64,000 nt of DNA from Fundidesulfovibrio agrisoli (GCF_022808715.1 NZ_JAKZKX010000003.1:209655-273654), one strand, 5' to 3'; counted from the stretch's first letter, positions 24,627 to 34,307 are shown. A program made the numbers and translations. Notes: generated by a model from the sequence alone, not told the origin.

Positions 24627-25070
24627 ATGAGCACGATCACTTTTGATGAAATAGTCCATGAGCCACGATCTCTTGGAAGAAGGCTGGAGAGATTGGGGCT
24701 GAGGAAATCTATCGCCTTCGGGGCGGAAATTGTTGCCTTGGCCAATGATAGTCTCGAAATTGCTTTAGAGTTGAGAGAGTGCTTGGCCTCATGCAACTTA
24801 CCTGAGAACCCTGGGTTTCTGTTAAGCAATGCAAGTGTTTCGGCTGAGAACGCCGCCAAGTTAAGGCGTATTTACGGGGCGTTGCCCTGGTATTTTGGGT
24901 TCGTCAAATCGAAGGCATTCAAAGCTGCTGACGCTTGGGAAGATTTGGCCGAAGACATTCAAATGCTCGCTAGCCCACTTCAGCGCAAAGCGCTTGACGA
25001 CCTGGAAAATGCGGCCAAGGCCGCAGCGGGTCATCTCAAAGATTGGCGGCAGTCTTCTCTGTTTCAATGA
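24627..25070 (+). CDS. Unidentified small protein, first gene of a toxin-antitoxin-like pair
   Basis: A protein of about 147 aa; the start at 24627 is preceded by GGAG. I do not recognise the family. It is mostly helical and charged (FDEIVHEPRSLGRRLERLG, ALANDSLEIALELRECLA, KALDDLENAAKAAAGHLKDW) with no visible helix-turn-helix and no membrane segment. Its end overlaps the next gene by ATGA, the next gene looks like a RelE/ParE-type toxin, and both have lower GC than the flanking genes. An antitoxin or accessory role is therefore inferred from context only. Confidence 0.6.
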   Translation: MSTITFDEIVHEPRSLGRRLERLGLRKSIAFGAEIVALANDSLEIALELRECLASCNLPENPGFLLSNASVSAENAAKLRRIYGALPWYFGFVKSKAFKAADAWEDLAEDIQMLASPLQRKALDDLENAAKAAAGHLKDWRQSSLFQ

Positions 25071-25405
25071 CTTTTGCTGTCAAACTAGCACCTTCCTTTG
25101 AACGCCAGGCGAAGGAACTTCTTTCCAAATATCCGGCTTTCAAGCCTGAGTTAATAGAGTATCTCTCTTGTTTAGAAACCGATGCTCCCAAGGGTGAACA
25201 AATCCAGCGTCATAGGATGCTATGGAAGGATCGCCTCGGTCTCAAGGCATATAAAATCGGAAAACGGGGCGGTTTGCGAATCATAATGTATTTTGACGGA
25301 CTATCTCTTGTCTGCCCTCTGCTCATCTACTTGAAACGCGATATCTCGCAACCAACGGATAGAGAGATACGCGATGCTATCAGCGAACTTCAATCGCTAG
25401 TATAG
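25067..25405 (+). CDS. Putative RelE/ParE-like toxin
   Basis: A 112-aa basic protein starting at the ATG of MTFAVKLAP, which overlaps the upstream stop (ATGA). The arrangement of an early FERQAKELL helix, a central RHRMLWKDRLGLKAYKIGKRGG segment, the strand LRIIMYFDG, and LLIYLKRDISQPTDREI near the C-terminus resembles RelE/ParE-fold toxins. These cleave mRNA in the ribosome or poison gyrase. No exact subfamily is recognised. Placement after a smaller-GC partner gene and in an otherwise empty stretch suggests a transferred module. Confidence 0.65.
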   Translation: MTFAVKLAPSFERQAKELLSKYPAFKPELIEYLSCLETDAPKGEQIQRHRMLWKDRLGLKAYKIGKRGGLRIIMYFDGLSLVCPLLIYLKRDISQPTDREIRDAISELQSLV

Positions 25406-25726
25406 CGGCAGTCCCTCCTCAACTACTACCACCTGTCCTCTCCAAGAGGATGAGAGCGCCTACGAGCGAATGCGAGTGCATCTATCCGGTGCATCGATAA
25501 TCCCTAAGCAATGTCGTAGCGTCTGCCTCGTGGCTTCCTTCACCAGTGGTCTATGTCCTCATGAGTCCCTTGTCTAAGGCCTACCTGGGATTTTTGGTGG
25601 CTAGACGGGAACCTCATCTTCACTGATTGCTTCTTCGTAGAAGCTAGTACCAAAAAACAAAAAGGCCGCCCCCTTGCGGGAGCGGCCTTGTCTCGTCCGG
25701 TCGCTGCGGACCGCCAGGCGCGGGCC
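25406..25726. other. Gene-free stretch after the toxin-like gene
   Basis: I see no gene in 25406-25650. The sequence is lower in GC and lacks long frames. It may be a remnant of the inserted segment. The last part holds the glnN terminator. Confidence 0.5.
25652..25687 (-). terminator. glnN terminator
   Basis: An imperfect stem GGCCGC...GCGGCC with loop around TTGC (25664-25687) is followed on the minus strand by TTTTTGTTTTTT. It begins 40 bp after the glnN stop codon. Confidence 0.85.
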
Positions 25727-27907
25727 TTAGCGGATGAACAGCATCTCCTGGTAGGAGGGCAGGGGCCACAGGTCGTCGGCCACCACGGCTTCCAGGGAGT
25801 CGGCGTAGCCGCGCACGGCCAGCATGGCGGGCATCACCTTGTCGCACATGAACTTGGCGTGGGCCAGGGTGTCGCCGCCCTCGTGGGCCACCAGCTTCTC
25901 CAGCTTGTCGATCTCGGCCTGCATGCCGCGCAGCTTGGCGGTCACGTCGTCCAGAGAGGCCATCTTGAAGTCGTGGCCGATGGCCTTGAGGCTGGCGCAG
26001 GTTTCGGCCAGCTGCCCCTGGTAGCGGATGGCGGCCGGGAGGATCACGGTGCGCGCCATGCGGATGACCAGGTTGGCTTCGGTCAGGATGGTCTTCACGT
26101 ACTGCTCGAGGTAGATCTCCTGGCGGGACTTCAGCTCCGCCTCGGTGAGCACGCCGTACTTGGTGAAGAGGGCGATGGTCTCCTTGGAGGTGAGCACCGG
26201 CAGGGCGTCGGGGGTGGTCTTCAGGTTGGGCAGGCCGCGCTTGGCCGCTTCCTTGTGCCATTCGTCGGAGTAGCCGTTGCCGTTGAAGATGACGGCGTCG
26301 TTCTCGACCATGATCTTCTGCAGCAGCTTCTGGACGCCCTCGTTGAACTGGGTCTTGTTGACCTTGCCCAGCTTCTCGAGCTCAGTGGCGATGTAGTCCA
26401 GGGACTCGGCCATGATGGTGTTCAGGGCCACCTGGGCGCCGGCGATGGAGTGGGAGGAGCCCACGGCGCGGAACTCGAAGCGGTTGCCGGTGAAGGCGAA
26501 GGGGCTGGTGCGGTTGCGGTCGCCCGGATCCATGGGCAGCGGGGGCAGGGTGTCCACGCCGATGTGCATGACGCCCTTGGACTTGGAGCCCTTCACTTCG
26601 CCCTTCTTGATCTGCTCGAACACGTCGGTCAGCTGCTCGCCAAGGTAGGCGCTCATGATGGCCGGCGGGGCCTCGTTGGCGCCCAGGCGATGGTCGTTGG
26701 AGGCGGAAGCCACGGTGGCGCGCAGCAGGGCGCCGTGCTTGTGCAGGGCGCGGATGGCGGCGGCGCAGAACACCAGGAACTGGGCGTTGGAGTGCGGGGT
26801 GTCGCCCGGATCGAAGAGGCTGCCCAGCTCGGCGTTGCCCAGGGAGTAGTTGAGGTGCTTGCCGGAGCCGTTGATGCCCGCGAAGGGCTTCTCGTGCAGC
26901 AGGCAGATCATGCCGTAGCGTTTGGCCACGGTGCGCAGGGTGGTCATGACCAGCTGGTTGTGGTCGGTGGCCAGGTTGCCGGATTCGTAGATGGGGGCGA
27001 TTTCGAACTGGCTGGGGGCCACTTCGTTGTGGCGGGTCTTGACCGGAACGCCCAGCTTGAAGAGCTCGCGCTCGACTTCCATCATGAAGGAGAGCACGCG
27101 GCGGGGGATCACGCCGAAGTACTGGTCCTCGAACTCCTGGCCCTTGGCGGACGGAGCGCCGAACAGGGAGCGGCCGGCGATGAGCAGGTCGGGGCGGGAG
27201 AACACGAAGTTGCGGTCGATCAGGAAGTATTCCTGCTCGGGGCCGGCGTAGGAGCCGACGGGCAGCTTGCTGTTGACGCCGAAGAGCTTCAGCACGCGGC
27301 GGGCCTGCTTGTCCAGGGCCTGCAGCGAGCGCAGCAGCGGGGTCTTCTTGTCCAGGGCCTCGCCGGTCCAGGAGACGAACGCGGTGGGGATGCACAGGAA
27401 GGTGCCGTTGGGGTTCTCCAGGATGTAGGCGGGGCTGGTCACGTCCCAGGCGGTGTAGCCGCGGGCTTCGAAGGTGGCGCGCAGGCCGCCGGAGGGGAAG
27501 CTGGAGGCGTCGGGCTCGCCCTGGATGAGCATCTTGCCGGAGAACTCGGCCATGGCGCCGCCGTCGCCCTCGGGCACCAGGAAGGCGTCGTGCTTCTCGG
27601 CGGTGAGGCCGGTCAGCGGGTAGAAAACGTGGGTGAAGTGGGTGGCGCCCTTCTCGATGGCCCAATCCTTCATGGCGCTGGCCACGATGTCGGCCACGGA
27701 GGCGTCCAGCTTCTCGCCGTAGGTGATGGTCTTCTTCAGGGACTTGTAGACGGCCTTGGGCAGGCGCTCCTTCATCACCTTGTCGTTGAAGACGTTGGAA
27801 CCGAAAATGTCGGTGGGCTTGGTCTCATGGAAGTTGAGAGGATCATGAGCCGGTTTGTAGTTGATGATCGCCGAGATGGCGTTCAAACGTGCCTGGATTC
27901 CACTCAT
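25727..27907 (-). CDS. glnN: Type III glutamine synthetase
   Basis: This enzyme makes glutamine from glutamate, ammonia and ATP. The 726-aa length is that of the GSIII class, much longer than GSI. The start is the ATG of [11 protein letters not shown]. Class features include [39 protein letters not shown] in pieces, [42 protein letters not shown] and [16 protein letters not shown]. The last two are substrate and ATP-site regions. It is a single-gene unit with its own terminator. The likely promoter at 28156-28184 gives a 5' leader of about 240 nt, long enough for RNA-level control. Confidence 0.96.
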   Translation of the reverse strand: MSGIQARLNAISAIINYKPAHDPLNFHETKPTDIFGSNVFNDKVMKERLPKAVYKSLKKTITYGEKLDASVADIVASAMKDWAIEKGATHFTHVFYPLTGLTAEKHDAFLVPEGDGGAMAEFSGKMLIQGEPDASSFPSGGLRATFEARGYTAWDVTSPAYILENPNGTFLCIPTAFVSWTGEALDKKTPLLRSLQALDKQARRVLKLFGVNSKLPVGSYAGPEQEYFLIDRNFVFSRPDLLIAGRSLFGAPSAKGQEFEDQYFGVIPRRVLSFMMEVERELFKLGVPVKTRHNEVAPSQFEIAPIYESGNLATDHNQLVMTTLRTVAKRYGMICLLHEKPFAGINGSGKHLNYSLGNAELGSLFDPGDTPHSNAQFLVFCAAAIRALHKHGALLRATVASASNDHRLGANEAPPAIMSAYLGEQLTDVFEQIKKGEVKGSKSKGVMHIGVDTLPPLPMDPGDRNRTSPFAFTGNRFEFRAVGSSHSIAGAQVALNTIMAESLDYIATELEKLGKVNKTQFNEGVQKLLQKIMVENDAVIFNGNGYSDEWHKEAAKRGLPNLKTTPDALPVLTSKETIALFTKYGVLTEAELKSRQEIYLEQYVKTILTEANLVIRMARTVILPAAIRYQGQLAETCASLKAIGHDFKMASLDDVTAKLRGMQAEIDKLEKLVAHEGGDTLAHAKFMCDKVMPAMLAVRGYADSLEAVVADDLWPLPSYQEMLFIR

Positions 27908-28520
27908 AGGGTGCTCTCCATTTTTAAAAGGCGATTGACACGGTTGGGTGACCGGGCAGGCCAGCATGGGCCGGGACGGTCTGCCCGCTCGGCCGGCGCG
28001 GCTCTGTGAGCCGTGTGCGGCCTGCGGGCGCAAAGCTTCCTGAAACTCCGGCGGCAGGCTGGGCGTCTGCTTCGGTGCCCGCGGGAAGTGGAATCCTTCC
28101 TGTTCCTTGGGCTTTTCCGGTTTTCGGCGGCATGCCTTCCCGCTTCATTTTCAATAATGTAAAATAAACCATGGGCGATGTAAAGGTGACAAAATGAGAA
28201 TCGTGGCTTTTATCGTAACAAAAAGTGGGTGCGGAGGGTCTCGGGAGGGGTCTGCGGGGGTGAAATGCCGCTCCGGAAGGGCTCCGAAGGGCTTACGGGC
28301 TGCCTGTTGGGCCGCTACGGCCTGAAGCGCCCAAATTTCGTTCCTCCGGTTTCAGGCCCCTACCTGGAGCCTTTGAGGCGGGTTTTCCTCATTGACGGAG
28401 TGTTTCAAAAATGTCGCGCTTTCGGCGGGTTGGCCTCTCCTCCGCGCCTCAATCTGGAACGAAGATTGCTTGAACTCCGTCGCGAGCCCGTTTTCTTGAA
28501 CGGGAACAGGAGGAATCACA
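27908..28520. other. Divergent control region between glnN and the YkgJ-type gene
   Basis: About 613 bp without a credible gene. Nearest glnN is a GC-rich leader of about 240 bp, then the AT-rich glnN promoter. From 28190 to 28520 the sequence runs toward the plus-strand Cys-cluster gene. I could not pick a clear promoter for that gene. Confidence 0.5.
28156..28184 (-). promoter_or_regulatory. Likely glnN promoter
   Basis: On the minus strand TTTACA (28179-28184) and TACATT (28156-28161) are 17 nt apart in the most AT-rich part of the gap. An overlapping alternative, TTGTCA upstream with GTTTAT, is weaker. Confidence 0.55.
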
Positions 28521-29153
28521 ATGGGTTGCGGAACAACCGCCAAGGCCTTGACGTTTTCCTGGATGGGCAGCCTCATCAAGGCCCAGGCCATGCTGGAGGC
28601 AGGGGTGCGCCTGAGCCTGCGCCAGGAGTCGCTGCTGCGCGGCTGCGAGCCCGCATGCAGGAAGCGTTGCAGCGCCTGCTGCGAAAGCCCCGTGCACCGC
28701 GCCACGGACCTGGAGCTGGCCGGAGCCGTCTGGCACCTGACAGGGGCCAACCCGCCCGGCAGCAAGGCCGTGCTGGCCAGGCTGGCCGAGGGCGGGGGGC
28801 AGGGCTGCCCCTTCCTGCACGAGGGGATCTGCTCGGTGTACCCCATGCGCTTCCTGTCCTGCCGCCAGCTCGTGGTCTTCGGGAGGGCCTGCGCCCCCGG
28901 GGAGGACCCGTCCCGCACCCGCCGGGGGGACATGCTCACCATCCTTCGCCGCCACGCCCTCAAGGGCTACGCCCTGCTGCTGCCGCACCTGGGCATCGAG
29001 CCCGACCTGCAGGACCCCCTGGCCCTGGAGGCGCAGGTGTTCGAGGCCACGCGCCCTGCGGCGTCCCTGCGCGTGCGCGACGCCGGCGAGTTCCTGGCCG
29101 CCATGGACGCGGCGGCCTCGCAGGCGGCGCTCAAGGCCGCCCAAGCAGCATAG
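28521..29153 (+). CDS. YkgJ-family cysteine-cluster protein
   Basis: A 210-aa protein with a cysteine cluster of the YkgJ type: CEPACRKRCSACC (about residues 42-54), then GCPFLHEGICSVYPMRFLSCR (in total seven clustered cysteines plus two more). This family is thought to hold zinc or an Fe-S cluster; its function is unknown. After about residue 125 the protein is helical and Ala/Leu-rich. A CAGGAGG ribosome site lies before the ATG. It is a single gene between the glnN control region and a bidirectional terminator. Confidence 0.85.
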   Translation: MGCGTTAKALTFSWMGSLIKAQAMLEAGVRLSLRQESLLRGCEPACRKRCSACCESPVHRATDLELAGAVWHLTGANPPGSKAVLARLAEGGGQGCPFLHEGICSVYPMRFLSCRQLVVFGRACAPGEDPSRTRRGDMLTILRRHALKGYALLLPHLGIEPDLQDPLALEAQVFEATRPAASLRVRDAGEFLAAMDAAASQAALKAAQAA

Positions 29154-29205
29154 AGCGAAGCCGCTGATTCGGGGGCAACGCATCCCCGCATGACAGAACG
29201 AAATT

Positions 29206-29235
29206 CGCCCCTGGAGACCATGGTCTCCAGGGGCG
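29206..29235. terminator. Perfect 15-bp palindrome between convergent genes
   Basis: CGCCCCTGGAGACCA and its exact complement lie back to back at 29206-29235. On the plus strand ATGTTTTAG follows. On the minus strand AATTTCGTTC follows. It probably ends both the YkgJ-type gene and the acyltransferase gene. Confidence 0.7.
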
Positions 29236-29240
29236 ATGTT

Positions 29241-30368
29241 TTAGCCGATCTTTTCGTTGATGCGGGCCACGGCCTTGTCCGTGACCATGGCCACCAGCAC
29301 GGAGGCCAGCCCGCACACGCCCGTCAGGAAAATGAACGCCGAGAAGGGCTCCATCTGCGGCCGCACCCACTCCGAGGCGTAGGCCAGGATGGGCTGGTGC
29401 ATCAGGTAGATGCTGTAGGAGAGCCCCGCGTAGACGCTCACCGGCTTCCACACGCCCAGCCTGTCCATGCTGTCCATGAAGAAGATCGCCGCCCCGCCGC
29501 AGAACACCACCGCCAGCCAGTAGAGGTGCGTCACCAGCAGCACCGGCCCGGGGATGCCCACCAGGCAGCCCCAGCCCACCAGCAGCGCAAAGCCGGCCAC
29601 GGCCAGGCGGCGCTTGCACTTGAAGGCCTCGCCCACGCTCAGGCCCTGCGAAAGCACGGGGTTGGCCACGGGGTCGCGCCAGAGGGCGCAGAGGTACATG
29701 CCCAGGGCGAACTCGCCCAGGCGGTAGGGCAGGTTGAAGTAGAACAGGTAGTTGCACATGGCGAAGGTGGAGCCGGGCATCAGCTTGGCCAGCACCTCCA
29801 GCACGGCCCACAGGCCCCAGCAGCCGCCGCAGAGCAGCAGGGCCGCCTTCCTGGGGCCGAATTTCGTGAAGAGCTTCCAGAGAAGCGGGTAGGCCAGGTA
29901 GAACTGCGCCAGCAGGCCCATCCACCAGTAGGCGGGCACGATGTCGAAGAACACCGCCGGGTTCAGCGTGTGCACGAACAGGGCGTGCTGCACGAAGGAG
30001 CTCAGCAGGGCGGCGCCGCCCTTGCCCGCGATGACGGCCACCAGCGTCCAGAACACCAGCCCGATGTAGTAGTTGGGGCAGATGCGCAGCAGACGGTGGC
30101 GCATGAACTGGAAGTAGGAGGGCATGGGCCGCGCGGCCGGGCCCGCGAAGGGCAGGGTGAGCACGAAGCCCGTGACGATGTTGAACAGGATCACGCCCAT
30201 CCAGCCCTGGCTCAGCAGCGCCCCGAACCAGGGGCCGAAGGGGTTCTCGGTGCCCGCCTTGGGCACGTCGGACCAGAGGTGGTAAAGGAAGATGCCTGTC
30301 ACGGCCAGGGCGCGCATGACCTCGATCTGGCCCAGGGTCTTGCGTTTGGCGGGTGCTTCACTGCTCAT
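29241..30368 (-). CDS. Membrane acyltransferase (acyltransferase 3/OafA type)
   Basis: A protein of about 375 aa, starting at MSSEAPAKRK. It is an acyltransferase-3 membrane protein with about ten hydrophobic helices. The family signature is near the N-terminus, IEVMRALAVTGIFLYHLW, with the conserved Arg and His. RHRLLRICPNYYIGL follows, and YAGLSYSIYLMHQPIL is close to the C-terminus. Such enzymes O-acylate surface sugars, lipopolysaccharide or peptidoglycan using acyl-CoA. The ATG overlaps the upstream sialidase-like stop (ATGA), so the two are translationally coupled. A sugar-decorating role together with the sialidase-like protein is inferred. Confidence 0.9.
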   Translation of the reverse strand: MSSEAPAKRKTLGQIEVMRALAVTGIFLYHLWSDVPKAGTENPFGPWFGALLSQGWMGVILFNIVTGFVLTLPFAGPAARPMPSYFQFMRHRLLRICPNYYIGLVFWTLVAVIAGKGGAALLSSFVQHALFVHTLNPAVFFDIVPAYWWMGLLAQFYLAYPLLWKLFTKFGPRKAALLLCGGCWGLWAVLEVLAKLMPGSTFAMCNYLFYFNLPYRLGEFALGMYLCALWRDPVANPVLSQGLSVGEAFKCKRRLAVAGFALLVGWGCLVGIPGPVLLVTHLYWLAVVFCGGAAIFFMDSMDRLGVWKPVSVYAGLSYSIYLMHQPILAYASEWVRPQMEPFSAFIFLTGVCGLASVLVAMVTDKAVARINEKIG

Positions 30369-31927
30369 GGTCCCTCTCTCGGCGGTTGGGGGGTGAAATC
30401 GGAGTCCTCCAGCCATGTCCCGCGGATGTGGCAGCTGCGGCCCGGCTCATACCCGGGCTCGGCGCTGGCCGCGTGGTGGTAGGCGCAGAAATAGCGCCCG
30501 TCGGGCAGCGCGGCCCAGCCCGAATAGCCGTAGTCGCCGAAGTTGGCCTCGCGGTCGTTGGCCATCTCCAGCACCCTGGCCCGGGCCCAGGCGTCGGGGT
30601 GGCCCTGGGTGTGCTCCCAACTCCAGCTGTAATCCCGCTCGTAACGCGGTTCCGTGACGCTCAGGGACAGGCTGCGCCAGAAATGCCGCCCCCCGTTGTG
30701 TTCGCGGGTGTTGGCGTTGCCGGCAAGGATTGGCCTGGCCTCGGCGCGGCGCGAATCCACGGGGTAGGTTCCGGCGTGCTCGCCGTTGACCTCCGCCCGG
30801 ACCTCGCCCGGGGTGTGGCGCAGGGTCAGGCGCACGGGCTTGCCGCGCTCCAGGGCGATGGGCGCGGCGCCCTCGGCCGGGGGCAGCAGGGCTTCCGGCG
30901 TGAGCCGCCACCAGCCGCAGAAATAGAGGGCGCAGGCGTTCTGCTGCGCCGACTCCACCAGAACTTCCGCCGAGAGCGTGGCCCGGGCGCGCTCCGGGTC
31001 GGTCAGGGGCCGCAGGCAGTAGCGCAGGCAGGCCTCGCGCCCGGCCTCGTTCTCCACCAGCAGGCCCTGCGGGGTCAGGCGCGGGTTGGCCGGGTCCGGG
31101 TGCAGGCCGTGCACGGCGTAATCCGTGTCCAACTCGTCCAGGGTGCCCATCCAGGCCGCTGTGCCGCCGTCCGGGGCCACGTTGCGGTAGGTGACCAGCA
31201 GCCGCCCGGAGGGCGTGAGCCCGATGCAGGGCCGGTGCCCGATGAGCGGCGTGGGCCGGGGCGGCGTCCAGGAGACGCCCTCGTCGTCGCTCAGGCAGAT
31301 GTACATGGGCTCGTGCACGAAGGAGTTCTCGCGCAGGATGGCCAGGAGCCTGCCGTCCTCCAGGCGGATCATGGAGGCCTCGCAGAGCACGAGGTTGGGG
31401 TCGAAGACCATGACGGAGTACGGCTGCCACGCCCCGCCCTGGTTACGCGAGGCGTAGACCATCTGCATGGAGGGGGCCTGGCGGATCTTCGGGGGGGCCG
31501 ACTCGCCCTGGTGGGTGTGTCCGGTGGTCAGGAAGAGGTCCGGGCGCAGGGGCAGCACTCGGTCCGGTATGGGGATGTAGCTCCCCGCGCAGGACTGGCG
31601 CAAAAAGATGGCCCCGTCGTCCATGCTCACGAAAGTGCTCTGGGACTGGTCGTCGATTATCATCAGCTTGCCGCCCGGCAGCCTGGTCATGCGCGGGCAG
31701 TGGCCCACCCCGGGCACCAGGAAGCGGGGCTTGGTCCAGGTTCGGCCCAGGTCGTGGCTGGTGCAGTTGAGCAGGTCGAAACGGGTGGCCACGTGCTGGT
31801 CCCCCTGGCGGTAGACACAGACCAGGGTGCCCGCGTCCGTGAGGCATACGTCGGGGAAACAGAGGTACTGTCCGGGCCGCCGGTCGATGGTCACATGGCG
31901 GGCGGGGTCGTTTGCGATGCTGGGCAT
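30365..31927 (-). CDS. Sialidase-like beta-propeller protein
   Basis: A protein of about 520 aa, starting at MPSIANDP with GGGAGG upstream. It has at least two Asp-box (bacterial neuraminidase) repeats, SHDLGRTWTKP and SDDEGVSWTPP, plus a likely third in the ASRNQGGAWQP context. Neighbouring strands include VYASRNQGGAW, SMIRLEDGRLLAILREN and TPSGRLLVTYRN. This is the six-bladed propeller of exo-sialidases. A later LRHTPGEVRAEVNGEHAGTYPV region looks like an inserted concanavalin-type module. No signal peptide is visible, which is unusual for a secreted sialidase. The true sugar substrate is unknown. It overlaps the acyltransferase gene downstream. Confidence 0.82.
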   Translation of the reverse strand: MPSIANDPARHVTIDRRPGQYLCFPDVCLTDAGTLVCVYRQGDQHVATRFDLLNCTSHDLGRTWTKPRFLVPGVGHCPRMTRLPGGKLMIIDDQSQSTFVSMDDGAIFLRQSCAGSYIPIPDRVLPLRPDLFLTTGHTHQGESAPPKIRQAPSMQMVYASRNQGGAWQPYSVMVFDPNLVLCEASMIRLEDGRLLAILRENSFVHEPMYICLSDDEGVSWTPPRPTPLIGHRPCIGLTPSGRLLVTYRNVAPDGGTAAWMGTLDELDTDYAVHGLHPDPANPRLTPQGLLVENEAGREACLRYCLRPLTDPERARATLSAEVLVESAQQNACALYFCGWWRLTPEALLPPAEGAAPIALERGKPVRLTLRHTPGEVRAEVNGEHAGTYPVDSRRAEARPILAGNANTREHNGGRHFWRSLSLSVTEPRYERDYSWSWEHTQGHPDAWARARVLEMANDREANFGDYGYSGWAALPDGRYFCAYHHAASAEPGYEPGRSCHIRGTWLEDSDFTPQPPREGP

Positions 31928-31993
31928 GGAGCCTCCCAGCTCTGGGCTGTGCACGCAAACAAGGAGGATGTCAAAGCTTTCTGGAAGGAGGGC

Positions 31994-33139
31994 TCAGGCC
32001 TCGGCGGGCTCGGGGTGGCGGAAGTTCAGCCGGAAGGAGGTGCCCGGGCCGAGTTCATCCACCTGGAGGTCGGCCTTGAGCTGCTGGGTCAGGTTGAACA
32101 CGAGCTGCAGGCCCAGGGTGTCCACCCGCGAGAGCTCGAAGCCCTGGGGCAGGCCATTGCCGTCGTCCTCGACCCGCAGGTGGATCGTCTCCCCGTCGCG
32201 GGTCAGGCGCAGGGTGATGACGCCCTGCTCGCGGCCGTTGAAGGCGTGCTTGAGGCAGTTGGAGATCAGCTCGTTGAGGATGAGCCCGCAGGGGATGGCC
32301 GTGTCCACAGGCAGGGATACCGGGTCGCAGGCGATGTCCGGCGTGATGGTCAGGCCGGTGCGGCTGTAGGTCTGCAACAGGAACAGGGCCAGGCGCTCCA
32401 GGTAGCTGGCCAGGTCCACCCGGCTCAGGTCGTCGGAATTGTAGAGCTTCTCGTGGACCAGGGCCATGGCCCGGACCCTGGTCTGGCTGTCCAGAAGGCA
32501 TTCGTTGAGCCGGGGGTCGTCGTGGCGCAGGGCCTGGAGGGAGAGCAGGCTGGAGACCACCTGGAGGTTGTTCTTGACCCGGTGGTGCACCTCCTTGAGG
32601 AGCACCTCCTTCTCGTGCAGCGACTTGAGAAGGGCCTCCTCGGCCAGGCGGCGCTCGCGCACCTCCTCGGAGAGGGCCAGTGTGCGCGCCTCCACCAGTG
32701 ATTCCAGGCGCAGGCGGTAGCGCTCGTTCTCCTGGAGCAGGCGGGAGCGCTCCATGCAGCGGCGCAGCACGTAGTGCAGCAGATCCAGATCCTCGATGGG
32801 CTTGGTGAGGAAGTCCCACGCGCCCAGGCGCAGGGCGGCGATGACGTCGTGGATGTTGCCGGTGCCCGAGATGACGACCACGGGCAGGGAGGGGTGGGAC
32901 CGCGTGGTCAGGTCCAGCACTTCGAGGCCGCTGACTCCGGGCATGGAGAGGTCGAGCAGGACGGCGTCGAACGGGCCGTGTTCAAGGGCCTGGAGGCCTT
33001 TGGCGCCATCGGTGGCGGTCTCCACGAGGTAGCCCACATCGGAGAGGTAGGCTTCGATGCTCTCGCGGATGGAGGAGTCGTCGTCGATGCAGAGCACGCG
33101 TCCGGGAGGGGGCTTCTGAGCCAGCATCGGATCTGTCAT
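31994..33139 (-). CDS. Receiver-histidine kinase hybrid (receiver N-terminal, HisKA_2-type kinase)
   Basis: A 381-aa soluble protein. Residues about 13-125 form a receiver domain with acidic Asp19-Asp20, phospho-acceptor Asp63 (LLDLSMPG), Ser/Thr at ISGTG, and Lys113 (LTKPIE). A coiled-coil linker (about 125-180) leads to a HisKA_2-type dimerisation segment EVHHRVKNNLQVVSSLL, with His186 the likely phospho-site. A HATPase domain follows (LNELISNCLKHAF, VEDDGNGLP). Because the receiver is at the N-terminus and no sensor is present, phosphorylation of the receiver by another kinase may control this kinase. The start is 15 bp after the L,D-transpeptidase stop, so they are co-transcribed. Confidence 0.92.
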   Translation of the reverse strand: MTDPMLAQKPPPGRVLCIDDDSSIRESIEAYLSDVGYLVETATDGAKGLQALEHGPFDAVLLDLSMPGVSGLEVLDLTTRSHPSLPVVVISGTGNIHDVIAALRLGAWDFLTKPIEDLDLLHYVLRRCMERSRLLQENERYRLRLESLVEARTLALSEEVRERRLAEEALLKSLHEKEVLLKEVHHRVKNNLQVVSSLLSLQALRHDDPRLNECLLDSQTRVRAMALVHEKLYNSDDLSRVDLASYLERLALFLLQTYSRTGLTITPDIACDPVSLPVDTAIPCGLILNELISNCLKHAFNGREQGVITLRLTRDGETIHLRVEDDGNGLPQGFELSRVDTLGLQLVFNLTQQLKADLQVDELGPGTSFRLNFRHPEPAEA

Positions 33140-33154
33140 GGCGGGCCGGGCTCC

Positions 33155-34273
33155 CTAGGGATTGGCCTGGGCCGTGAAATAGGAGGTCGAATCCCCGATG
33201 ATCAGGTATTTGCCTGGATAGGAGACGGGGCGGCGGTCCTTCTTGAGCAGCCAGGATTCGGGCTTGGTCTTGGCCCAATGCTCGTAGTTGAGGTCCAGGA
33301 TGGCGTAGGTGTCCAGGAAGTGGTTGAGCGTGTGGGAGATGCGCACGCAGCCCTTGGAGTCAGTGCGGCCGAGCCTGGGCTCGCCCTTGTCCGGGTCGGT
33401 GGAGTGCATCAGCAGGCGCATTTGGCTCACTGTGTTACCGCCCTTGTATTTCTTCACGCTCTTCTGGTCGCCGAAGTCCCAGACGCGGCTGTCCTTGGCG
33501 CCCAGGCCGCGCCAGCCCTCCTGGTTGGGGGTGCCCAGCGCCCTGTAGCCGAAGTTGTCCACAAGGTTCTCGAACACGCCCGTGGGGGTGACGTAGTAGT
33601 CCCCGCCCTTTTCCAGGTTCCCGGAGGACATGAGGTCCGCCCCGAGAAATTCGACGCGCCTGGCGTCCGCGTCGTAGAAACCAACCAGGACGAACTGGGT
33701 CTTGGGGTTGCGGTCGGCGTATACGAAATATTGCGACCGTTCGAATGCGAGGTCGCGCTGCTTCATCTGGGCGGCCACATCCTCCCGCACGAAGTCGAGG
33801 AAGCGCTTGTCCAAGCGGGCCAGCCTGTTGCGGCGGTCCTCCAGGGCCTGCTGCACCTTGGGGGCGTTCTTCCAGCCCTTGATGTAGCGGTCCATGCGCT
33901 CCATGTTGGGCTGCTGCACGGTGCTGGAGAAAATCTTACGCATGTCGTCCAGTTCGTCGCCGGCGGGAACGGCCGGGGCCTGCTCCAGGGATGCGGTGTT
34001 CACCGGTTGCTTCGCCGGGGCCTGGGGCGCGGGGCGGGCCTGCTGCTGCGATGACGCGTGCGGCAATGGCGGCAGGGGGCTGCCGGGCTGATAGGGCTGG
34101 GGCACGCGCTGCGCGCTCCCGGTGGAGGTCTGGCGCGGCTTGTCCGTGGCGTCCTGCTGGCCGTAGGCAACGTGCCAGCCCACCACGAGGGAGACAGGCA
34201 GGGCGAGCCCGGCCAGGAAGGTGAGCGCTGTCTTGATGGTGTTTTTCGGCTTTATTTTTTTGGGGCTGGCCAT
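33155..34273 (-). CDS. L,D-transpeptidase (YkuD) with N-terminal anchor
   Basis: A protein of about 372 aa, taken from the ATG of MASPKKIKPKN, since TGAGGG lies at the right distance; a GTG 15 bp further upstream is possible. A single hydrophobic helix at about 14-36 (TALTFLAGLALPVSLVVGW) anchors it. A Pro/Gln/Ala-rich linker follows. The C-terminal half is a YkuD domain with the active-site string LLMHSTDP...SKGCVRISH, containing the catalytic His and Cys. L,D-transpeptidases form 3-3 peptidoglycan cross-links or attach lipoproteins. It is likely the first gene of a unit including the receiver-kinase, sialidase-like and acyltransferase genes. Confidence 0.92.
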   Translation of the reverse strand: MASPKKIKPKNTIKTALTFLAGLALPVSLVVGWHVAYGQQDATDKPRQTSTGSAQRVPQPYQPGSPLPPLPHASSQQQARPAPQAPAKQPVNTASLEQAPAVPAGDELDDMRKIFSSTVQQPNMERMDRYIKGWKNAPKVQQALEDRRNRLARLDKRFLDFVREDVAAQMKQRDLAFERSQYFVYADRNPKTQFVLVGFYDADARRVEFLGADLMSSGNLEKGGDYYVTPTGVFENLVDNFGYRALGTPNQEGWRGLGAKDSRVWDFGDQKSVKKYKGGNTVSQMRLLMHSTDPDKGEPRLGRTDSKGCVRISHTLNHFLDTYAILDLNYEHWAKTKPESWLLKKDRRPVSYPGKYLIIGDSTSYFTAQANP

Positions 34274-34307
34274 GCGCCGAACCCTCACGGCAACTGGATT
34301 TCAAATA

